From Baekduia alba (GTDB taxonomy: Bacteria; Actinomycetota; Thermoleophilia; Solirubrobacterales; Solirubrobacteraceae): DNA of 64,000 nucleotides. Under the pieces are notes generated by a model. That model saw nothing but the letters and a program-made list of their open reading frames with translations. It was not told where the DNA came from and did not search any database. The DNA lies in assembly GCF_028416635.1 (NCBI RefSeq), contig NZ_CP114013.1:2852001-2916000 (forward strand), written 5' to 3'. Every line of letters starts with the position of its first letter. The first letter of the stretch is position 1. Positions 59,388 to 64,000 of this stretch are shown here, piece by piece. A program made the translations under genes and the position numbers.

Positions 59388-60513
59388 TCAGCCCACGCGG
59401 CGGGCGCCGACGAAGTGCGATCCCCAGTAGCTGTCGAAGATCGCGTGGTTCATCACGCCGTGCGTGGTGGCCGAGACGGCGGTCGTCGCGGAGGTGGCGA
59501 TCCCGACGTCGGACGCGCCCGGACCGGCGGTGTTGAAGAACACGAGGTCGCCGGCCTGGATGGCGCTTTGGCCGACGGCCGAGCCGGTGCCGAACTGGGC
59601 GAAGCTCGTGCGCGGGATCGCGATCCCGGCCTGGCGCATCGCCCAGCTGGTGAGGCCGGAGCAGTCGAACGACGACGGGCCGTTGCCGCCGGAGACGTAG
59701 GGCGAGCCGACCTTGGACATCGCGGCGGAGACCGCCGCCTGCGCGCCGGAGCCGGCGGCGGCGGGCGCGCTGCTCGCCGCCGTCGTCGTGTCGCCGGCGT
59801 CGGTCGCCGCGGCGGTGCGCGTCGCGGCGGCGGTGACGCCGAGCGCGGAGAGCGTCGCGGGCCCGACGACGCCGTCGACCTCGAGGCCGTGCGCGCGCTG
59901 GTAGGCCCGGACCGCCTTGCGCGTCTGCGAGCCGAACACCCCGTCGGCGGCGATCCCGAGATGCTGCTGGACGGCGCGCGTGGTGGCGGCCGGGAGGCGA
60001 GCGTTCAACGCGGCGGCGTGGGCGTTCGCGCTGCGCGTCGTCGCCGTGGCGTCGGCGGTGGTGGTCGTCGTCGCCGCGAGCCCGAGCCCGAGCGCCGCGC
60101 GCGTCTGCGGCCCGACGCGGCCGTCGACGAGCAGTCCGTGCGCCCGCTGGAAGGCCCGGACCGCCTTGCGCGTCTGCGGGCCGAACACGCCGTCGGCCGC
60201 GATGCCGAGCGCACGCTGGGCCGCCGCCACGCCCTCGCCGTGCGCGCCGCGCCCGAGCGTGGGCGTCGCCGCCTGGGCCGCGCCGAGCAGCGGGCCGGTC
60301 TGCCCCGAGGATCCCGGCCGCGATCAGCGCCGCCGAGATGCGCGCCGTCACCGTCTTGGGCAGCGCGACGATGCGCGCCGCGGCGGCCCGACGGCGCCGC
60401 TCCGAACGGGCGGCGGAGCGCTCCCACACCTCCGGCAGCGCGAGATCGCGGATTCCGGGAGGCTCGGCGAAGATCGCGAAGCGGTCGTCCGTGCGGGCGT
60501 AGGCGGCGTCCAT
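59388..60513 (-). CDS. NlpC/P60 peptidoglycan hydrolase with an apparent frameshift
   Basis: The ATG at 60513 (GAGGAG eight bases upstream) opens a frame of 69 codons ending ...ISAALIAAGILG; the rest of the protein continues in another frame as QTGPLLGAAQAATPTLGRGA. Removing one base from the C4 run at 60303-60306 joins them into a signal peptide (cut near AQA-ATP). Two PG_binding_1 repeats follow (VAAAQRALGIAADGVFGPQT and AVQQHLGIAADGVFGSQT) and then an NlpC/P60 domain with FDCSGLTSWAM. The HVGI catalytic His is Asp here (ASDVGIATS). Gene may be inactive or the frameshift a read error. Confidence 0.8.
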
Positions 60514-60540
60514 CAGGGTGCTCCTCGGGCTGTGGTGTGG

Positions 60541-60682
60541 CGGCCTACGAGGTGAGCTGACGGGCTCGCGCTGGCGCGCTACGTCGCATGGACCGCGACG
60601 ATTCGCCCCGGGACCGCCGCGTCGTGCAGCGGTCCATGTGGGTCCCCCGCTCCCGCGCTCCGGAGAGGGCGGGACTCGGCCT
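60541..60682 (-). promoter_or_regulatory. c-di-AMP riboswitch (ydaO/yuaA)
   Basis: On the minus strand: AGGCCGAGTC, a variable stem, GAGCGGGGGACCCAC, GGGGCGAATCGTCGCGG and the 3' block GCCCGTCAGCTCACCTCG followed by TAGGCC. The order and conserved blocks match the first switch at 17897-18035. It ends 28 bases before the NlpC/P60 start, leaving the GAGGAG outside P1. Confidence 0.87.
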
Positions 60683-60745
60683 GGTCGAACAGGTTCGACG
60701 ATGGAACACCCTCGGCCGGACGACAGTTGCGGTCGGTTCATGAAC

Positions 60746-61264
60746 TCAGCGTTCGACGCGGTAGACGACGTGCGGAAGGCCCGCGTGCATCACCGAGTCG
60801 ACGTGCCGCATGCCGAGCTTCTCCATCACGGCGCGTGACGCGTGGTTGCCGTCGACGGTCTGGGCGACCACCTCGTCGAGCTCCAGGACCTCGAACGCGA
60901 CGCGCAGCGCCTCGCGCGCCAGCTCGGTCGCGTAGCCCTGGCCCCAGTGGGCGGCGTCGAGGAACCACAGCAGCTCGACCGCGGGCCGGCCGGCCACCTG
61001 CGCGTGACGCAGGCCGTCGTAGCCGATGGGCGTGCCGTCGAGCAGCACCGTCCACGGCCCGAAGCCCCACCGGTCCCAGTGCACGATCGCCTCGTCGAGC
61101 ATCGCCTGCGCCCGGTCGGCGGTCCGCAGGTGCTCGGGCCACGCCTCCTCGTCGACGCGGGCGTCCGTGAGGACCCGCGCGTAGGCCAGCGCGTCACCGG
61201 GCTCGGGCCGGCGGCCGACGAGACGCCGCGTGGCGACGCGATCGATGCCGAAGTCGATGGGCAT
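60746..61264 (-). CDS. GNAT-family N-acetyltransferase
   Basis: 172 residues of RimJ/RimL type: VATRRLVGRRPEPGDALAYA, a core ELLWFLDAAHWGQGYATELA (acetyl-CoA loop HWGQGYA), and the end VDGNHASRAVMEKLGMRHVD. The substrate is not known. It lies 20 bp from the next gene of the same direction, so it may be transcribed with the secreted protein gene. Confidence 0.85.
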   Translation of the reverse strand: MPIDFGIDRVATRRLVGRRPEPGDALAYARVLTDARVDEEAWPEHLRTADRAQAMLDEAIVHWDRWGFGPWTVLLDGTPIGYDGLRHAQVAGRPAVELLWFLDAAHWGQGYATELAREALRVAFEVLELDEVVAQTVDGNHASRAVMEKLGMRHVDSVMHAGLPHVVYRVER

Positions 61265-61351
61265 GCTCGACGCCGGAGCCTAGCCGGCACCGAGCGACGT
61301 CCCGTCTGCCCCCTCCGCGCCGCTCCGGGTCGGCGCGCCGCCGCCACGGGT

Positions 61352-61391
61352 CGGCGGGGGGTTCGGGTTCGTATGGAACCCCAACCCGCCG
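61352..61391 (-). terminator. Two-part terminator hairpin
   Basis: Outer arms CGGCGGG/CCCGCCG and inner arms GGGTTC/GAACCC around GTATG, 38 bp after the stop of the secreted-protein gene. Confidence 0.45.
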
Positions 61392-61428
61392 CTGACCTCC
61401 TGCCGTGCGCCGCGGTGCGAGCGCGGCG

Positions 61429-62184
61429 TCAGGCCAGCGCGGCGGCCCGGGGCGAGCCGCCGCGCAGCCAGGTGACCGTGTCGGTCGTGCCGGTGCAGCC
61501 GTTGGCGCTGTCGGTGCTCGCGGTCTGGCTGCTCAGCGTGCGCACGATGCGGTGGGCGCGGAGGTCGTACAGCGACAGGCTGTTGAAGCCGCACGTGTTG
61601 CCGCCCACGGTGACGAACGCCACGAAGGGCGCGGCGATGGCGATGCTGTCGGCCGACACGCCCGTGAGGGCGTCGGCCTCGGTGGCGACGAGGTCGGGGC
61701 GACGGTGCGGGTCGGTGCAGGCGTAGACGCCGAACCCTTCGACGCGGAAGAGCCGGACGGCCGGTGACGAGCCGATCGTCGTGCCGCTCCGGCACGAGAC
61801 GCGTAGGGACAGGGCGGCGAAGCCGATCAGCCGCTTGCGCCCACCGGCGGGCGTGAGCGACAGGTCCACCTCGGTCTCCTCGCCGGCTTCGCTGAGGTCG
61901 TGCAATGCGTCCTCGGCCAGCCGCATGGCGATGCGCCGAGGCTGGCGCGAGGGCAAGCGGACGGGCCGGGTGCGTGCGACGGTGACGCCGTCCAGGCTCT
62001 GCGCCCGCAACCGCCCGGCACATCGAGCGCGCGGCGCGTTGCAACGCAGCGTGAGCGTGATCAGGACCCGGTCCGGATGCAGCGCGGAGCTGCGCACCTG
62101 CAGCGTGTCCCGCGCGGCCGCCGGGGCGGGAGCGCTCGCCGCCAGGCCACCGGCGAGCAAGGTCATGATCATGATCCGGCGCAT
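61429..62184 (-). CDS. Secreted protein of unknown function
   Basis: 251 residues with a signal peptide (IMIMTLLAGGLAASAPAPAAA). The mature part is beta-rich with eight cysteines (RCNAPRARCAGRL, SLRVSCRSG, YACTDPH, GNTCGFN, ANGCTGTTD), suggesting several disulfides. It resembles the lectin- or Ig-like secreted proteins common in Solirubrobacterales but I cannot name a family. It is followed in the same direction by recX after 59 bp of spacer. Confidence 0.65.
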   Translation of the reverse strand: MRRIMIMTLLAGGLAASAPAPAAARDTLQVRSSALHPDRVLITLTLRCNAPRARCAGRLRAQSLDGVTVARTRPVRLPSRQPRRIAMRLAEDALHDLSEAGEETEVDLSLTPAGGRKRLIGFAALSLRVSCRSGTTIGSSPAVRLFRVEGFGVYACTDPHRRPDLVATEADALTGVSADSIAIAAPFVAFVTVGGNTCGFNSLSLYDLRAHRIVRTLSSQTASTDSANGCTGTTDTVTWLRGGSPRAAALA

Positions 62185-62244
62185 GCCCTCAACGGCCACG
62201 GCGGTGTTGCGCCCCTAGGCGCCGGCGCGCCGGCGCGGCGCGCG

Positions 62245-62736
62245 TCAGTCGCGCCCGTAGGCGCGGATCGCGTCGTAGGCGACGTCGAGCTCGTAGCCCT
62301 TGCGCACGAGGAAGCCGAGCGCGCGGTGGCGGTCCTTCTCGGACTCCGGCGGAATGCGGTAGCGGCCGCGGAGGGTCGCGAGCGCCGCGTCGAACTGGGA
62401 CTCCGGCTCGCCCCCGGACTCGGTGGCGCCGAAGAGCGCGGCGGTCACCAGCTCGGCCTCGACGCCCGAGGCCAGGAGCTTGCGCTCGATCCGCTCGTTG
62501 CCCCAGTGGTCCAGCGTGCGGCGATCCTCGACGAAGCGACGGGCGAACCGGGCGTCGTCGAGGTAGCCCTGCGTCGAGAGCTCGGCGACCGTCTGCTCGA
62601 TCGTGTCCGGCTCTACCCGCTTGCTCTCGAGATGTCGCCGCACCTCGAGCACCGTGCGATCACGGAACCCGAGGTAGCGGTAGCTCAGATCGAGCGCGTG
62701 CTGGAGGCGCGCCTCCGGAGTCGTCTCGGTGATCAT
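62245..62736 (-). CDS. recX: Regulatory protein RecX
   Basis: 163 residues of three-helix repeats: ALDLSYRYLGFRDRTVLEVR, HLESKRVEPDTIEQTVAELS, then GYLDDARFARRFVEDRRT and KLLASGVEAELVTAAL. It inhibits or remodels RecA filaments. It lies directly downstream of recA (110-bp spacer), the usual actinobacterial arrangement. Confidence 0.93.
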   Translation of the reverse strand: MITETTPEARLQHALDLSYRYLGFRDRTVLEVRRHLESKRVEPDTIEQTVAELSTQGYLDDARFARRFVEDRRTLDHWGNERIERKLLASGVEAELVTAALFGATESGGEPESQFDAALATLRGRYRIPPESEKDRHRALGFLVRKGYELDVAYDAIRAYGRD

Positions 62737-62846
62737 CCGTGGTCTGTGGTGGTCGTATCAGCGGGACGGCCGCCACAGGCCGCGGGAATCGCCGAGACGG
62801 CTCCTAGATCGACGGCACGCTCAGCGGTCGTCACGACGACGGACGG

Positions 62847-63959
<1,113 letters not shown>

Positions 63960-64000
63960 GTGGAAGTACGACCTCTCTCGGCAGCTGAACTGGATGGGAG

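Noticed and set aside
54304-59430. A 1708-codon open frame on the plus strand opposite the radical SAM, miaB and RNase Y genes
   Set aside because: It is antisense to three well-recognised genes. In DNA of this GC content long stop-free antisense frames are expected, and its product has no domain.

Overview
The window is very GC-rich (third codon positions almost all G or C) and carries a house-keeping set typical of Actinobacteria: recA-recX, RNase Y, miaB, miaA, hflX, dut, the actinobacterial succinylase-type lysine genes, MurT/GatD, an Rv2578c-type radical SAM protein and MmyB-type XRE regulators. Gene content and protein style suggest the class Thermoleophilia, probably Solirubrobacterales (Conexibacter/Solirubrobacter/Baekduia-like). 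The class is a moderate-confidence inference and the phylum is safer. It reads as ordinary chromosome: no IS element, prophage, CRISPR array, tRNA or rRNA was recognised.

Layout. 1-8 kb: small metabolic and repair genes (partial crotonase, TIM-barrel protein, nucleotidyltransferase, HAD phosphatase, HhH-GPD protein, MYG1 protein, epimerase, isochorismatase, PAS histidine kinase). 8-11 kb: a NarL-type two-component pair followed by an ankyrin protein and a small membrane protein. 11-22 kb: amine oxidase-like flavoprotein, two XRE/MmyB regulators, RNase H, YceI protein, a frameshifted cupin, cold-shock protein, an RpoD-family sigma factor, and a secreted peptidoglycan hydrolase behind a c-di-AMP (ydaO) riboswitch. 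22-30 kb: a translationally coupled glycosyltransferase / ABC exporter / VOC cluster, secreted or membrane proteins and an SRAP protein. 30-36 kb: a tightly overlapped operon GNAT - HAD-IIA - lipid kinase - MurT - methyltransferase - GatD. 37-40.6 kb: an Opu-type quaternary-amine ABC importer whose second permease runs without a stop codon into the binding lipoprotein. 41-50 kb: dut, hflX, TOBE regulator, DUF429, and the DAP cluster (dapE-dapC converging on miaA-dapF-dapD). 50-57 kb: haem peroxidase, a 32-bp tandem repeat, MscS channel, an intein-containing radical SAM gene with two LexA boxes, and miaB. 57-64 kb: RNase Y, a second c-di-AMP riboswitch in front of a frameshifted NlpC/P60 gene, GNAT, a secreted protein, recX and recA.

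How genes work together. Cell-wall synthesis and remodelling recurs: meso-DAP supply (dapD/E/C/F), lipid II amidation (MurT/GatD), and two wall hydrolases each with its own c-di-AMP switch, next to an osmolyte importer and an MscS channel. DNA repair and SOS form a second theme (recA, recX, SRAP, HhH-GPD, dut, and the LexA-boxed radical SAM gene). The most unusual items are a DapF homologue lacking both catalytic cysteines, a methyltransferase inserted between murT and gatD, the stopless permease-binding protein frame, the intein placed at an Fe-S cysteine under SOS boxes, and a 78-bp dispersed repeat. All calls come from reading the sequence; no database search was run.
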